Source: [Pseudopropionibacterium] massiliense
GTDB taxonomy: Bacteria > Actinomycetota > Actinomycetes > Propionibacteriales > Propionibacteriaceae
Direction of reading: 5' to 3'
Assembly (NCBI RefSeq): GCF_900607225.1
Contig: NZ_LR027842.1
Coordinates: 1,268,865 to 1,332,864 of the forward strand
Length of the DNA stretch: 64,000 nt
Numbering within the stretch: the stretch's first letter is position 1; every line of letters starts with the position of its first letter. The translations under genes were made by a program, and so were the position numbers. Of this stretch, positions 55,007 to 63,933 are shown piece by piece. The notes under the pieces were generated by a model. That model was not told where the DNA came from. It did not search any database and saw only the letters and a list, made by a program, of their open reading frames with translations.

Positions 55007-57565
55007 ATGCCCTTGAGGTTGCACCAGCGGGAGGCTCTCGACGCCTGGCGTCGGAGCATCTCGGCGGGGGTTTCCAGGGGTTGGATCGTCCTGCCACCGG
55101 GTGCCGGCAAGACCATGGTCGGTGTGCGGGCGATCCGCGAGTCGGGGCGCACCGGTGTGATTTTCAGTCCGAACATCGCCATTCGCGGCCAGTGGCAGGC
55201 CGCTGTGCCGGAGGTTCGCTGCCTGACCTATCAGGCGCTCGCCAATTTCGGGGACGACTCCGGTGGGAGCACGCAGCTGGCTCGTCTGCACCCGAACGGA
55301 AGAGCCTTGGTGGCCGAGCTTGCAGCCACTGAGAACCTGATGATCGTCCTGGACGAATGCCATCACTTGCTCCGGACGTGGGGCCGGCTGCTGGCCGAGG
55401 TGCTTGGGCTGTTGCCCGACGCCGTCGTACTGGGTCTCACGGCCACTCCGGCAACCGCCCTGACCGGAGCGGAGGCCACCCTGGAGAACGAACTCTTCGG
55501 CGAGATCACGTATTCCGCGAACATTCCCCAAGTGGTGGCGGCCGGTGACCTGGTCCCTTATCAGGAACTCGGCTGGCTGACGAGCCCCACCGCCGCTGAA
55601 CGCGACTGGCTGGGAGAGCAACAGGTGCGGGTCCAGGAACTGCTCACCCATCTCAGTGCCCCGGACAGGGCGAGCGTTCCACTCTTCGAGGCGGTGGCGA
55701 AGCTGCAGACCAACGTCTCCTGGGAGGAACTCGCGGCCACGGATGAACGCCTGACCGATGCCCTGCTGCGCCTCGCCCACGCGGGTTACGCCGAACCACC
55801 CATTGGAGTTGCGTTCGGCGAGCGCCACCGACGCGATCCCGGGATCGAAGACTGGGTGGCGGTACTGAACCAGTGGCTCCTTCCGTTGGTCGACAGCCCC
55901 GACCCGCGGGACCACGCCCTGATCCTGGAGGTCCGGGAGGTTCTTCCCTCCATCGGTTACCGCTGGACCCGGCGAGGCATCAGCGCGGCCGCCTCCACCA
56001 TGGACCGGGTACTGGCCCGCAGCGCATCCAAGGCCCTCGCCGCGGCCGAGATAGTGGCTCTGGAGGAGGAGAACCTCGGCGCTGACCTGCGCGCCCTGGT
56101 GGTGTGCGATTTCGAGCGGGCGGCCGCGCTGCCACACGGTCTGCGAGACGTGGTGACCGCGGATTCGGGATCGGCCTGGCAGACCCTGAAGGCCTTGGCC
56201 GAGAACCCGGTCGGGCAGCGCCTCGAACCGTTGCTCGTCACCGCTGGGGTCGTCGCGGGAACCCCGTCGAGCTCCCGGGCGCTGATGGACTTCGCCGCGG
56301 ATCGGCTTCCCGGGCACTCCTTGGATACCGCGGAGGAGGAGGGGTTGGTGCGGGTTCTCGGCTGGAATGTCCGCCAGTGGGTGCCGGTGGTTACCGATTT
56401 CTTCCAGATGGGTGGCACCAGGCTCCTGATAGGCACCCGTGGGCTGCTGGGGGAGGGATGGGACGCCCCGGGCGTCAACTGCCTGGTGGACCTGACCAGC
56501 GCAACCACGCCCGGTGCCGTGGTTCAGCTTCGCGGGCGCAGCCTACGACGCGATCCGGAGAATCCGGCTAAGGTCGCGATCAACTGGTCGGTGGCCTGCG
56601 TCGCCGACGGGGTGATGGGGGACGCGGATTGGCGTCGTCTCGTGCGCAAGCACCGTGGTTATCTCGCCCCGGACGAGCAGGGCGATCTGGTGGACGGGGT
56701 GGCGCACCTGGCCGATGAGTTCAGCGAGTTCCGGACTCCGGAATCGGACGGGATCGAGGCCGCCAACGTTCTTGCGGCCCGGCGTTCCCGGGAACGCGAC
56801 CGGGTTACGGAGCAATGGAACGACCCGCGGATCAGGACCGGCCGGGAGGTGTCGGTGGTGCGGGTGAGTTCCAGGGCGAAGGAACCGTTGACCGGAAGCG
56901 GCTTCGGGGAGGCGGCGCCCCGGAGGCTGGGGCCCGTGCTGTGGCCCTGGGCGCTGGGCGCAGCCCTGGTGCTGGCGGTGCTGGGGCTGTCCTGGTGGGC
57001 GGCCGCCGCACTGGTGTTGACGGGAGTGGATCTGCTGATCCGGGGGATCCGGGCGGGTCGCAGGCTCACCGGGCTGGCGGCGAACGTCGGTGTCGGCAGG
57101 GTGGCCAGGGCGGTTGCCGATGCCCTCCAGGCGCGCGGGCTGGTCAGTGCGGGAGCCGGGGCGGTCGCGGTGGAGATCAGAGGACAGGAACTGCGCTGCC
57201 GGCTGTCCGGGGTGCCCGCGGAGGAATCGGCCGGGTTTGCGGAGGCGCTGGACGAAGCGTTGCAACCCGTTTCCCGACCCCGATACTTGATCTCCCGCCT
57301 CACCGCCGACCCGCCCCGGCTCCGGGACGTGTTGAGACTCGGCCTGATCGGGCGGGAAACCGTTCTGGAAACCTGGCATCCGGTCCCGAGCGTGCTCGCC
57401 TCCAACAGGGACCGGGCCGACGCCTATCTGCTCGCCTGGCGGCGATGGGTGGGGGAGGGGGAGGTCCGGTACGCCCGCAGCCCCGAGGGTGAGGGCATCA
57501 CGCGAGCGGTACGCGGCATCGATCCGTGGCAGCTCACCTCGGCGATTCGCCTGCACTGGGAGTGA
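55007..57565 (+). CDS. Superfamily 2 helicase with C-terminal membrane segments
   Basis: 852 residues. The N-terminal half is an SF2 DEAD/DEAH-like helicase: Q-like motif LHQREALDAW, Walker A LPPGAGKTMVG (about residues 28-38), the box DECHH (about 118), motif III LTATP. The second RecA domain has IGTRGLLGEGWDAPGVN and QLRGRSLRRDPE (motif VI). Then, at about residues 641-685, two hydrophobic helices (PWALGAALVLAVLGL and WWAAAALVLTGVDLL) are followed by a basic stretch and a C-terminal cytoplasmic-like domain of about 165 residues. No nuclease or methylase is adjacent. Function unknown; the membrane anchoring is unusual for a helicase. Confidence 0.87.
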   Translation: MPLRLHQREALDAWRRSISAGVSRGWIVLPPGAGKTMVGVRAIRESGRTGVIFSPNIAIRGQWQAAVPEVRCLTYQALANFGDDSGGSTQLARLHPNGRALVAELAATENLMIVLDECHHLLRTWGRLLAEVLGLLPDAVVLGLTATPATALTGAEATLENELFGEITYSANIPQVVAAGDLVPYQELGWLTSPTAAERDWLGEQQVRVQELLTHLSAPDRASVPLFEAVAKLQTNVSWEELAATDERLTDALLRLAHAGYAEPPIGVAFGERHRRDPGIEDWVAVLNQWLLPLVDSPDPRDHALILEVREVLPSIGYRWTRRGISAAASTMDRVLARSASKALAAAEIVALEEENLGADLRALVVCDFERAAALPHGLRDVVTADSGSAWQTLKALAENPVGQRLEPLLVTAGVVAGTPSSSRALMDFAADRLPGHSLDTAEEEGLVRVLGWNVRQWVPVVTDFFQMGGTRLLIGTRGLLGEGWDAPGVNCLVDLTSATTPGAVVQLRGRSLRRDPENPAKVAINWSVACVADGVMGDADWRRLVRKHRGYLAPDEQGDLVDGVAHLADEFSEFRTPESDGIEAANVLAARRSRERDRVTEQWNDPRIRTGREVSVVRVSSRAKEPLTGSGFGEAAPRRLGPVLWPWALGAALVLAVLGLSWWAAAALVLTGVDLLIRGIRAGRRLTGLAANVGVGRVARAVADALQARGLVSAGAGAVAVEIRGQELRCRLSGVPAEESAGFAEALDEALQPVSRPRYLISRLTADPPRLRDVLRLGLIGRETVLETWHPVPSVLASNRDRADAYLLAWRRWVGEGEVRYARSPEGEGITRAVRGIDPWQLTSAIRLHWE

Positions 57566-57710
57566 AAGACCACCATTGGATTGAATGGGGCCGAATGAAT
57601 CGGAGTGCTGAACATCCGGGGCACGCCCAGGCCGTCAGGTCCGCGTCATCCGTTGCTTCTCAATCGCTTTGCCGTGAGACCGGACACACTCTGCCCTGCA
57701 CCCCCGTCTT

Positions 57711-57718
57711 GATAGAAT
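57711..57718 (+). promoter_or_regulatory. Extended -10 promoter upstream of nfeD
   Basis: TGATAGAAT forms an extended -10 (TGn plus TAGAAT, 57713-57718), 35 bp before the nfeD start and in a locally AT-rich patch of the 187-bp gap after the helicase gene. GGAGGG follows at a suitable distance before the GTG. The rest of the gap shows nothing else. Confidence 0.45.
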
Positions 57719-57752
57719 TGGAGTTGTAGTACACGACAGGAGGGCACCCAAG

Positions 57753-58256
57753 GTGAGCGTCTTCCTGATTCTCGGAATCGTGGGAATCCTGGTCCTGCTG
57801 GTGTCCCTGATCCTGGGGGACCTGCTGGATTCGGCCCTGCACTTCGACGGCCTGGACTCCGAGGTCTTCTCAACCTCGGTCATCGCCGCCTTCACCGGGG
57901 CCTTCGGGTTCGGAGGGGTTGCTGTCCACGAATTCACCGACAGCCTCTGGCTGGCCTCGGTGGTCGGTCTCGTCACCGGCAGCCTCGCGGGGTGGGGGGC
58001 GGTGGCCCTCACCCGCTGGCTGAAGCGTTCCGAGAGCGGACAGGCGCCCCGTAACGATCATCTGCTCGGGGCGGAAGGCCGCGTCATCACGGACATCCCG
58101 ATGGGAGGGCTCGGCGAGATCCGGGTCGGCACCCACAAATACGCTGCTCGGGCGCAGCTGTCGATTCCGGCCGGAACCTCGGTGTGGATTTCCGGTGTGT
58201 TGTCGCCGACCGCTGTCGAAGTGCGTCCGGCCACTGATGAATTTCTCCAGTCCTGA
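57753..58256 (+). CDS. NfeD-like membrane protein
   Basis: 167 residues from a GTG with GGAGGG about 8 bases upstream. Three hydrophobic segments (about residues 4-22, 42-58 and 68-88) are followed by a soluble OB-fold (LLGAEGRVITDIPMGGLGEIRV ...) of the short NfeD1b type. These proteins are nearly always encoded beside a flotillin, as here 20 bp downstream, and help organise membrane microdomains. There is no serine-protease domain. Confidence 0.87.
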   Translation: MSVFLILGIVGILVLLVSLILGDLLDSALHFDGLDSEVFSTSVIAAFTGAFGFGGVAVHEFTDSLWLASVVGLVTGSLAGWGAVALTRWLKRSESGQAPRNDHLLGAEGRVITDIPMGGLGEIRVGTHKYAARAQLSIPAGTSVWISGVLSPTAVEVRPATDEFLQS

Positions 58257-58276
58257 ACAGAAAGGTTCACACATCC

Positions 58277-59806
58277 ATGAATAATTTCTCCTCCCTGATC
58301 ACCGGAGTGGGAGGCATAGTTCTACTGGTCGCCCTGGTGATCTGGCTGATCGCCAGCAGGTACCGGGTGGCTCGTCCGAACGAGGCCTACATCATCACGG
58401 GCCAGAAGGGCAAGGCGGTCACCAACCCCGAGACCGGTCTGGTTTCCACCGACCTGTCCGGTCAGAAGGTCATCATGGGCGGCGGTGTCTTCGTGATTCC
58501 CCTGATCCAGCGTCTGCACGTGCTCGACCTGTCCAGTCGCCGCATCATGGTGCAGATCCGCAACGCAGTCTCCGGGCAGGGCATCAAACTGAACCTCGAC
58601 GGCGTCGCGATCGTCAAGGTGGGGGGCAACGAGGATTCCATCCGGGCCGCCGCGCAGCGCTTCCTGATGCAGCAGGAGGAGATCGAGACGTTCACCCAGG
58701 AAACCCTCGCGGGTGCGCTCCGGTCCATTGTCGGTGGTCTTTCCGTGGAGCAGATCATCCGCGACCGCGCCGCCTTCGCCCAGCGGGTGGCAGACGAGTC
58801 CGAGGCCTCCCTGACCGGTCAGGGCCTGGTGCTCGACACCTTCCAGATCCAGGACATCACCGACGACGGCACCTACCTCTCCGACCTGGGACGCCCTGAA
58901 TCCGCCAAGGTTGGCCAGATCGCCGCGATCGCCGAGGCCAACGCCCGTCGCGAGGCGGAACAGGCGAGGCTGGCCGCCGAGCAGGAGATCGCGATCTCGG
59001 AGCGCGAGCTGGTGCTCAAGGAGGCCGAGATCAAGGCCGAGACGGACGCCGCCCGCGCCCAGGCCGCGGCCGCCGGGCCACTGGCCCAGGCCGACCGTGA
59101 CCAGGCCATCCTCACCGAGCAGGAGAAGGTCGCCGTGCGTCAGGCCGCCCTGAAGGACCGTCAGCTCGACACCGAGGTCCGCAAACCCGCGGACGCGAAA
59201 CGGTACGAGACCGAGACCGCGGCCCAGGGACGGCGCAACTCCGAGATCTTCGAGGCCGAGGCCCGCAAGGCGGCTGCCATCGCCAATGCCGAGGCCCAGG
59301 CCGAGACCGCACGCCTCACCGGTGAGGGTGAGAAACAGCGCCGTGCCGCACTCGCCGAGGCCGAGGCCATCGAGGGCGCGCGTCGCGGTGAGGCGGAGAA
59401 GGCGCGCCGCATTGCCGAGGCCGACGCCATCCGCGCCGAGGGCGAGGCCAAGGCCGCTTCGGCCCTCGCGGTCGGTACCGCTGAGGCGGAGGCCATGAAC
59501 AAACGAGCCGCCGCCTTCGCGAACTACAACGAGGCCGCGGTGCTGCAGATGCTCATCGAGGTGCTGCCGCAGGTGGCCGAGAAGGTCGCCGCCCCCATGG
59601 GCAGCATCGACAAACTCACCGTCGTCTCCACGGAAGGGGCGGCCGCGTTGCCCCGCCAGGTCAACGACAACGTGCTGCAGACCGTCGAGATGATCAAGAA
59701 CACCACGGGCATCGACCTGCTCGACGTCCTGAAGAACCATACGAGTGGTTCGGCGCTCGCAGCCGTCCGCTCCAAGTTGGAGGCCGGTCAGGGGGAGGAG
59801 TCCTGA
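58277..59806 (+). CDS. Flotillin-family SPFH/band 7 protein (FloT/YuaG-like)
   Basis: 509 residues. An N-terminal membrane segment (GVGGIVLLVALVIWLIA) leads into an SPFH/PHB domain (about 30-200, with LDGVAIVKVGG and ETLAGALRSIVGGLSVEQI). A long Glu/Ala-rich coiled coil (about 200-400, repeated EAE/KAEAEA heptads) and a C-terminal oligomerisation region follow. Flotillins scaffold functional membrane microdomains. Operon with the NfeD gene, closed by a very strong terminator. Confidence 0.94.
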   Translation: MNNFSSLITGVGGIVLLVALVIWLIASRYRVARPNEAYIITGQKGKAVTNPETGLVSTDLSGQKVIMGGGVFVIPLIQRLHVLDLSSRRIMVQIRNAVSGQGIKLNLDGVAIVKVGGNEDSIRAAAQRFLMQQEEIETFTQETLAGALRSIVGGLSVEQIIRDRAAFAQRVADESEASLTGQGLVLDTFQIQDITDDGTYLSDLGRPESAKVGQIAAIAEANARREAEQARLAAEQEIAISERELVLKEAEIKAETDAARAQAAAAGPLAQADRDQAILTEQEKVAVRQAALKDRQLDTEVRKPADAKRYETETAAQGRRNSEIFEAEARKAAAIANAEAQAETARLTGEGEKQRRAALAEAEAIEGARRGEAEKARRIAEADAIRAEGEAKAASALAVGTAEAEAMNKRAAAFANYNEAAVLQMLIEVLPQVAEKVAAPMGSIDKLTVVSTEGAAALPRQVNDNVLQTVEMIKNTTGIDLLDVLKNHTSGSALAAVRSKLEAGQGEES

Positions 59807-59860
59807 AGGGTCACACGAGCGGCAAGGCACTCAAGGGCGAAACCGCCGAGTGAGAGCCCC

Positions 59861-59906
59861 GGGAACGCGGGGGTCGGAACCGATCGGGTCCGACCCCCGC
59901 GTTCCC
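59861..59906. terminator. Very strong bidirectional hairpin terminator
   Basis: GGGAACGCGGGGGTCGGA (59861-59878) is perfectly complementary to 59889-59906, an 18-bp uninterrupted stem with a 10-base loop. It lies between the convergent flotillin and leuB genes, so it would stop transcription from both sides. No long U-tract follows. Confidence 0.85.
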
Positions 59907-59915
59907 GTTACCGGA

Positions 59916-60971
59916 TCAGCCGGCCACGGCAGCGGCGATCCGATCCCCGACCTCGGCGGTCCGGACGGGACCGGGGCGGCGTTCCGCAATGTCGGTGGCA
60001 ACCGCGTCGTCAACGCGGCGGGCGGCCTCGGGATGCCCCAGGTGCGCCAGCAACAGGGCCACGGAGCTGATGGCCGCGGTCGGATCGGCGATTCCCCGGC
60101 CGGCGATGTCCGGGGCCGAACCGTGAACGGGTTCGAACATCGACGGGTACTCGCCCGATGGATTGATGTTCGCGGAGGCCGCCAGGCCGATTCCCCCCGT
60201 GACTGCCGCAGCCAGGTCCGTGACGATGTCGCCGAACAGATTGTCGGTGACGATCACGTCGAACCGGCCCGGGTCGACCACCATGGCGATCATGGCGGCG
60301 TCGATGTGCAGGTAGTCGCGCTCGACATCGGGGAACTCCTCACCCACCCGGTCGAAGAGCCGGCGCCACAGGCCCCCGGCGTTGACCAGGACGTTGTGTT
60401 TGTGCAGCAGGGTGATCCTGCCTCGACGTGCCCGGGCGCGCGCGAACGCGTCACGAATCACCCGTTCCACCCCGAACGCGGTGTTGACGGAGACCTCGGT
60501 GGCGATCTCCTGGGGGGTGCCGGTCCGCACCGCGCCACCATTGCCGCAGTAGAGTCCCTCGGTTCCCTCACGCACCACCACGAAATCGATGTCGCCCCGG
60601 GCCACGACCTCGGGGGACAGGGGAGTGGAAACCCCCGGATAGAGCCGTGACGGACGCAGGTTCACTGCGTGATCGAAGGCGAATCGCAGCCTCAGCAGCA
60701 GTCCCCGCTCCAGCAGACCACTCGGGATCCTGTCCGAACCGGGGGCCGCCCCGACCGCCCCGAGCAGGATGGCGTCCGTGGCCCTCAGATCCTCCAGCGT
60801 GGATTCGGGCAGAACCTCGCCGGTGCGCAGCCAACGCTCTGCCCCGAGATCGAAACGCACCTCCTCGAAGGCGTTCCCGTCCACGGCGGCCCGCAACACC
60901 TTGAGCGCCTCGGCAGTCACCTCCGGGCCGATGCCGTCGCCACCAATCACTGCCAGGGTCTGTCGTGTCAT
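59916..60971 (-). CDS. leuB: 3-isopropylmalate dehydrogenase
   Basis: LeuB oxidatively decarboxylates 3-isopropylmalate in leucine synthesis. The 351-residue protein has [19 protein letters not shown] at the start, the substrate-binding [12 protein letters not shown], the metal site [30 protein letters not shown] and the coenzyme motif [17 protein letters not shown]. It is separate from the ilv operon and on the other strand. Only weak ribosome-binding sequence precedes the ATG; a -10-like TAGTCT ends 6 bases upstream, so the message is probably leaderless. Confidence 0.97.
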   Translation of the reverse strand: MTRQTLAVIGGDGIGPEVTAEALKVLRAAVDGNAFEEVRFDLGAERWLRTGEVLPESTLEDLRATDAILLGAVGAAPGSDRIPSGLLERGLLLRLRFAFDHAVNLRPSRLYPGVSTPLSPEVVARGDIDFVVVREGTEGLYCGNGGAVRTGTPQEIATEVSVNTAFGVERVIRDAFARARARRGRITLLHKHNVLVNAGGLWRRLFDRVGEEFPDVERDYLHIDAAMIAMVVDPGRFDVIVTDNLFGDIVTDLAAAVTGGIGLAASANINPSGEYPSMFEPVHGSAPDIAGRGIADPTAAISSVALLLAHLGHPEAARRVDDAVATDIAERRPGPVRTAEVGDRIAAAVAG

Positions 60972-61083
60972 GCGGGAAGACTAGGCGCGCCATCGGCGGC
61001 GGCAACGCGGTTCCCACTCCCCGAGATGGGCGCGACCGCCGCGGCCCGCGCCCCGACCCTGATTCCGTCGCTAGGCTTGCTGC
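60972..61083. promoter_or_regulatory. Divergent leaderless promoters of leuB and the FAH-family gene
   Basis: On the minus strand, TAGTCT (60978-60983) ends 6 bases before the leuB ATG. On the plus strand, TAGGCT (61072-61077) ends 6 bases before the ATG at 61084. Neither start has a Shine-Dalgarno sequence. In each case transcription would begin at or next to the A of the ATG. Confidence 0.55.
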
Positions 61084-61887
61084 ATGCGCATCGCCCGTTT
61101 CGCCGCGGCCGGCAAGGATCCCGCCTACGGCATCATCGAGTTGGAGGTCGACGGCGGGGAGCACCCGGAAACCGTCGCTGCAATAACGGGGGACCCGCTG
61201 GCCGGGGCGCCCGTCAATTACACGGGTGCCAGGCACGACCTCGCGGATGTCCGGCTGCTGGCCCCCGTCATTCCCCGCAGCAAGATCGTCGCGATCGGGC
61301 GCAACTACGCCGATCACGCCGTCGAACAGGGAGCACCGGTCCCGGGGGAACCGATGCTGTTCCTCAAACCGAACACCTGTGTGATCGGACCCAACGAACC
61401 CATCGTGCGCCCCGAGGGATGCAGGGATCTGCATCATGAGGGCGAGCTGGCCATCGTCATAGGGCGGATCTGCAAACAGGTTCCGGAGCGGCGGGTGGCC
61501 GAGGTGGTGTTCGGTTACACCATCGCCAACGACGTGACCGCGCGCGACTGGCAGAGGGAGGACGACCAGTGGTTCCGCGCCAAGGGATGCGACACCTTCT
61601 GCCCCCTCGGTCCCTGGATCAACACGCACCTCACCCCGGCGGAGGCGGGTCATCTCGCGATCGAGACCCGGGTGGGTGAGGAGGTGCGGCAGCGGGGAAA
61701 CACATCCCAGCTGGTCCGTGGCATCCCGGAGCTGGTGACCTACATCTCCTCGTTCTCGACCCTGCTTCCCGGGGACGTCATCCTCACCGGGACCCCGGCC
61801 GGGGTGGGACCGATGGCCGACGGGGACGTGGTCTCGGTGGAGATCGATGGACTCGGGGTGCTCAGCAATCCCGTGACCGCGGCGTGA
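61084..61887 (+). CDS. Fumarylacetoacetate hydrolase-family protein
   Basis: 267 residues. The FAH catalytic domain is visible from KIVAIGRNYADHA onward, with the metal-binding acids in HHEGELAIVIG and ANDVTARDWQ, then KGCDTFCPLGPW and the late LLPGDVILTGTPAGVGPM. Members hydrolyse C-C bonds of acylpyruvates or decarboxylate oxaloacetate. The C-terminal half matches the small acylpyruvase/oxaloacetate decarboxylase group, but the substrate is not determined. Its stop overlaps the next start (GTGA). Confidence 0.9.
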   Translation: MRIARFAAAGKDPAYGIIELEVDGGEHPETVAAITGDPLAGAPVNYTGARHDLADVRLLAPVIPRSKIVAIGRNYADHAVEQGAPVPGEPMLFLKPNTCVIGPNEPIVRPEGCRDLHHEGELAIVIGRICKQVPERRVAEVVFGYTIANDVTARDWQREDDQWFRAKGCDTFCPLGPWINTHLTPAEAGHLAIETRVGEEVRQRGNTSQLVRGIPELVTYISSFSTLLPGDVILTGTPAGVGPMADGDVVSVEIDGLGVLSNPVTAA

Positions 61888-62768
61888 TCACCCGCCCGCC
61901 CGGATCGGGGCTCAGCCAGCCGGTCGCCCTGCGGGGCGAGGATCCCCTGAAACTGGTGACGGGGGTGTCAGGGGCCCTGCTCGCTTTCCTGGTGGTGGTC
62001 AGGCTGGTGGTTGAACTCGTCCTGAGGATCGGCTGGCTGTTCAGAGGCCGGCCGGACTTCGGGGACTACTACTCCAGGGCAGTGGCGTATGAGCTTCCCG
62101 ATGGGATCCTGGCGAGCCACCTCGGGATAGCGAGCCTGTTGCCGGTCGTGTTGCTGATTCATCGCTACTGGCACGACAGGAAGGCCGACTGGGCGATTTC
62201 CGTCCAGCCCGGGGGGCGCTGGCGATACCTGCTGATCTGTCTCGCGGTGGCAGTCGTGGTTTTGAACGTCTTCAGGTGGCTTTTCCCCGGCGAGGACGTG
62301 GTCTGGCAGGCAACGCAGCCGGACTGGGTTACCTACCTCGCGCTGATTCTCCTCACATCGCCTCTCCAGGCCGCCGCGGAGGAGTTCTTCTTCCGCGGCT
62401 ACCTGCAGCAGGTCATCGGTTCCCTGGTGGGTAGGGCATGGGTCGGGATCGTGTGCTCGGCCCTGGTTTTCGCCTATTTCCACGGAAACCAGAACGTCGC
62501 GCTCTTCGCGCACCGGCTGGGTTTCGGCCTGATTGCGGGGACCCTGGTGTGGGCAACGGGTGGCCTGGAGGCCGCGATCGCCGTTCACGTGGCCAACAAC
62601 GTCCTCGCCTACGGATACGCGCTGTTCACGGGCGGCATTGCAGCGCTCAAGGCGACCTCGGAGATCTCCTGGGAAGCCGCATGCTCGAACCTCGCGAGCT
62701 TCGCGGTCTTCGGTGTCGCCGCCTGGTGGATCGGACGCAGGATGCGCGTCGCGACCCTGACCCCCTGA
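61884..62768 (+). CDS. CPBP-family intramembrane glutamic protease
   Basis: 294 residues, eight or so hydrophobic segments. The abortive-infection/CAAX-like protease motifs are present: EEFFFRGYLQ (motif 1), FAYFHGNQN (motif 2, His) and HVANN (motif 3). Bacterial members process membrane proteins or peptides; the target is unknown. It starts at a GTG overlapping the upstream stop, so it is coupled to the FAH-family gene despite no obvious functional link. Confidence 0.88.
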   Translation: MITRPPGSGLSQPVALRGEDPLKLVTGVSGALLAFLVVVRLVVELVLRIGWLFRGRPDFGDYYSRAVAYELPDGILASHLGIASLLPVVLLIHRYWHDRKADWAISVQPGGRWRYLLICLAVAVVVLNVFRWLFPGEDVVWQATQPDWVTYLALILLTSPLQAAAEEFFFRGYLQQVIGSLVGRAWVGIVCSALVFAYFHGNQNVALFAHRLGFGLIAGTLVWATGGLEAAIAVHVANNVLAYGYALFTGGIAALKATSEISWEAACSNLASFAVFGVAAWWIGRRMRVATLTP

Positions 62769-62833
62769 CCCCTTCGGCTGCGCCCGGTCCGCCGCCGGGA
62801 CAACAGCGGCTGGCTGCGCCTTACACTTCCCTC

Positions 62834-63760
62834 ATGATGGATGTGCTTCTGGGGATCGTGGACCGGGGCTGGGTGGCCGAGAGCCACCACCGGGGCCGGA
62901 TCAGTGTGGTTCGCGAGGACGGGCAGGTTCTGCTGTCCCTCGGGGACATGACCATGCCGACCCTGCCCAGGTCGGCCCTCAAACCGTTCCAGGCCATCGC
63001 GATGCTGCGCAGCGGCCTGGATCTCGAGAACCAGCTGCTCGCGCTGGCCGCGGCGTCGCACCTCGGACAGTCCATCCACACGGAAGGGGCGCTGCGCATC
63101 CTCGAGATGACCGGGCTGAGCACGTCGGACTTCCAGCACACCGCCGACCTCCCCGGCGACGAGGCGTCGCTCGCGGCCTGGCTGGCCGCCGGCAGGAGAA
63201 AGGAGCCGCTGGCCCACAACTGCTCAGGGAAACACGCGGCCATGCTGCGCACCTGCCGGCTCGCGGGTTGGCCCGTCGAGGGCTATCGCGACCCGTCGCA
63301 TCCCCTGCAACAGGCCATCAGGGCCGTCATCGAGGAGTACTGCGGTGTGCTCGGCGATCCGGTGGTGGACGGTTGCACGGCACCCGCCTTCGCCACCACC
63401 CTGCCCGGGCTGGCGCGTGGTTTCGCACGCTGGTCCCTGGAGCAGGAGGGCCCCGGCAGGCTGGTGGCGGACGCCTTCCGTCGCTACCCCGAGTACACCT
63501 CCGGCACATCCCATCCCGTGGTCAGGCTCGTGGAGCAGGTGCCGGGGGCCGTGGCGAAGGTCGGCGCCGAGGGAATCCTCGCCGTCGGCCTGCCCGATGG
63601 GACCGGGATCGCGGTGAAGATCTCCGACGGCATGGGCCGCGGGCGTTTCGAGGTCGTCGACGCCATCCTCAACCGCCTCGGACACCCGGTTACCAGCTCC
63701 CCGGGTGAGGTCCGCATCAGCCCCGAGCTGGAGGAGAACCTCGCCTCCCTGAACGGATGA
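62834..63760 (+). CDS. L-asparaginase (class 3, L-asparaginase II/ReAV type)
   Basis: 308 residues, hydrolysing asparagine to aspartate and ammonia. Family landmarks are SALKPFQAIAMLRSG, AAASHLGQ, the catalytic-region NCSGKHAAMLRTC, DGCTAPAFATTLPGLARGFA and GTGIAVKISDGMGRG. This type is unrelated to the classical type I/II threonine asparaginases. Start is the first of two consecutive ATGs. No Shine-Dalgarno is present, but TACACT lies 6 bases upstream as a -10, so the transcript is probably leaderless. The open frame upstream, inside the protease gene, is not real. Confidence 0.92.
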   Translation: MMDVLLGIVDRGWVAESHHRGRISVVREDGQVLLSLGDMTMPTLPRSALKPFQAIAMLRSGLDLENQLLALAAASHLGQSIHTEGALRILEMTGLSTSDFQHTADLPGDEASLAAWLAAGRRKEPLAHNCSGKHAAMLRTCRLAGWPVEGYRDPSHPLQQAIRAVIEEYCGVLGDPVVDGCTAPAFATTLPGLARGFARWSLEQEGPGRLVADAFRRYPEYTSGTSHPVVRLVEQVPGAVAKVGAEGILAVGLPDGTGIAVKISDGMGRGRFEVVDAILNRLGHPVTSSPGEVRISPELEENLASLNG

Positions 63761-63824
63761 ATCACCGAGTTGCGCGCCCGTGACGGGCCGTGTACTGTTT
63801 CTCTCCGTGCTCGGGAGAGCGCAC

Positions 63825-63896
63825 AGGGGTATGGGGTAATTGGCAGCCCGACTGATTCTGGTTCAGTTAGTCTTGGTTCGAGTCCAGGTACCCCTG
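63825..63896 (+). tRNA. tRNA-Gln (anticodon CTG)
   Basis: A complete cloverleaf: acceptor AGGGGTA/TACCCCT, a D-arm from GGGTAATTGGCAGCCC, anticodon stem ACTGA/TCAGT around the loop TTCTGGT (anticodon CTG), and T-arm CTTGG-TTCGAGT-CCAGG. The discriminator base is G and the 3' CCA is not encoded. It reads CAG glutamine codons, the dominant type in this GC-rich genome. Confidence 0.95.
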
Positions 63897-63933
63897 CGGA
63901 GCGGGCCTTTCAGGAGGTCCCATCCCATCACCT

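Noticed and set aside
55007-57565. Restriction-modification helicase subunit
   Set aside because: No methyltransferase, specificity subunit or nuclease domain in the gene or beside it.
61884-62768. Abortive-infection defence gene
   Set aside because: The CPBP family has historic Abi naming, but the protein is coupled to a metabolic FAH gene and no other defence genes are near.
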